NCBI RefSeq assembly: GCF_010820555.1 | Contig: NZ_JAAIKD010000004.1 | Coordinates: 62,001-126,000 of the forward strand | Direction: 5' to 3' | DNA: 64,000 nt | Source: Psychroflexus aurantiacus | GTDB taxonomy: Bacteria > Bacteroidota > Bacteroidia > Flavobacteriales > Flavobacteriaceae | Program-made: the position numbers and the translations under genes | Shown: piece after piece, positions 63,477-64,000 of the stretch | Layout: every line of letters starts with the position of its first letter | Position numbering within the stretch: the first letter of the stretch is position 1 | The notes under the pieces: model-generated | What the model was told of the DNA's origin: nothing | Seen by the model: only the letters and a program-made list of their open reading frames with translations | Database searches by the model: none

Positions 63477-64000
63477 ATGGCTGAAGACAAAACAACCAAA
63501 GAGCAACAACCTGTTGCAAATTCAGAAGAATCTACTCCTAAAGTAGCTCCTTCAGAACAACAAGAAAATCCAAAACAATTTCTAGAGGAATTCAACTGGC
63601 ACAAGTACGAAGAAGGTATTGATGAAGTTGATGATGCACAGTTAGAGCAATTCGAGAAATTGGTTGAGGAAAATTTCGTTGATACGCTTCATAACGAAGT
63701 CGTAGACGGAACCGTGGTTCACCTTACAGATCAAGATGCTATCATCGATATCAACGCGAAAAGTGAAGGTGTAATTTCATTGAACGAATTTCGTTACAAC
63801 CCAGATCTTAAAGTAGGAGATAAGGTAGATGTTCTCATCGACATTAAAGAGGATGCAGAAGGTCAGCTTATCCTTTCTCATAGAAAAGCGAGAGTTATCC
63901 GTGCCTGGGAGCGTGTAAACAAAGCTCAGGAAGACGGAACGATCGTAAACGGTCTTGTGAAATGCAGAACGAAAGGAGGAATGATTGTAGATGTATTTGG
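63477..64000 (+). CDS. rpsA: 30S ribosomal protein S1, N-terminal part (partial)
   Basis: 174 complete codons run off the end of the window from ATG 63477 (MAEDKTTKEQQ). An acidic, Bacteroidota-type N-terminal extension (about 1-60; NSEESTPKVAPSEQQENPKQFLEEFNWHKYEEG) precedes the first S1 RNA-binding domain (VVDGTVVHLTDQDAIIDINAKSEGVISLNEFR...LKVGDKVDVLIDIKEDAEGQLILSHRKA) and the start of the second (VNGLVKCRTKGGMIVDVFG). S1 binds mRNA on the 30S subunit. Preceded by a strong promoter and a possible structured leader. Confidence 0.95.
   Translation, partial: MAEDKTTKEQQPVANSEESTPKVAPSEQQENPKQFLEEFNWHKYEEGIDEVDDAQLEQFEKLVEENFVDTLHNEVVDGTVVHLTDQDAIIDINAKSEGVISLNEFRYNPDLKVGDKVDVLIDIKEDAEGQLILSHRKARVIRAWERVNKAQEDGTIVNGLVKCRTKGGMIVDVF

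Noticed and set aside
1-64000. CRISPR arrays, prophage, insertion sequences, tRNA or rRNA genes
   Set aside because: No regularly spaced repeats, transposase or phage structural genes, or recognisable tRNA/rRNA sequence was seen in reading both strands; a dedicated scan would be needed to exclude a diverged tRNA.

Overview
This 64 kb window is chromosomal DNA from a member of the Bacteroidota, almost certainly a (probably marine) Flavobacteriaceae. Four things point there: a PorP/SprF-family protein coupled to a giant secreted protein with SprB repeats and a type-B type IX secretion (T9SS) sorting domain; the TamB/TamL (lipoprotein) pair; repeated use of the Bacteroidota -7 promoter box TAnnTTTG; and many exported proteins with Flavobacteria-style signal peptides ending in FSQ or AQS. 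The genus cannot be fixed from the sequence alone. Most of the window is ordinary core genome. I see no prophage, IS element, CRISPR array, rRNA or tRNA.

Layout. 1-82: last codons of a XerD-type recombinase. 83-1185: ECF sigma factor with a four-TM partner. 1277-3751: type II NADH dehydrogenase and a DUF4369/TlpA lipoprotein, converging on a shared terminator. 3900-11260: a GAF protein, an HD-domain protein fused to a Pycsar-effector-like (DUF5706) membrane domain, and a 1242-residue lipoprotein joining a calcineurin-like phosphatase to an Omp85-type barrel. 11257-19135: NlpC/P60 peptidase, thiolase, 7TM-HD (PgpH-type) phosphodiesterase with cmk, lipA-gap, and TrhA. 19245-27199: the 2343-residue T9SS cargo and its overlapping porP/sprF-like gene. 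27498-30221: a small exported protein, a decayed methyltransferase pseudogene, an NAD(P)-binding protein and a DJ-1/PfpI protein.

30401-32855: second ECF sigma cassette (sigma, single-TM protein, exported proline-rich beta protein), followed by an AT-rich orphan gene. 33609-44629: two M14 peptidases, a sterol-desaturase-family protein, a very large hybrid histidine kinase, pyrE with an SRPBCC gene, and a NUDIX hydrolase. 44693-51614: TonB-dependent receptor, two decayed genes (M20 amidohydrolase and DsrE-like) downstream of coaD, then ddl, an RluA-type synthase and an acyl-CoA carboxylase beta subunit. 51832-63305: tamB-tamL, panB, a GlmU-like protein, an acyl-CoA-dehydrogenase-like protein and a YihY-family membrane protein. 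63477-end: start of rpsA.

How the genes fit together. Three modules concern the envelope: T9SS surface adhesin plus outer-membrane anchor partner, TamB-TamL, and the phosphatase-barrel. Two ECF cassettes, the hybrid kinase and the two HD-domain proteins are signalling. The rest is housekeeping (CoA, pantothenate, pyrimidine, lipoate, glycolysis, cell wall). The most interesting items are the HD-DUF5706 fusion without a visible cyclase, the phosphatase-barrel fusion, three hidden pseudogenes reconstructed from broken frames, and a shared sequence element upstream of ndh and the yihY-like gene.
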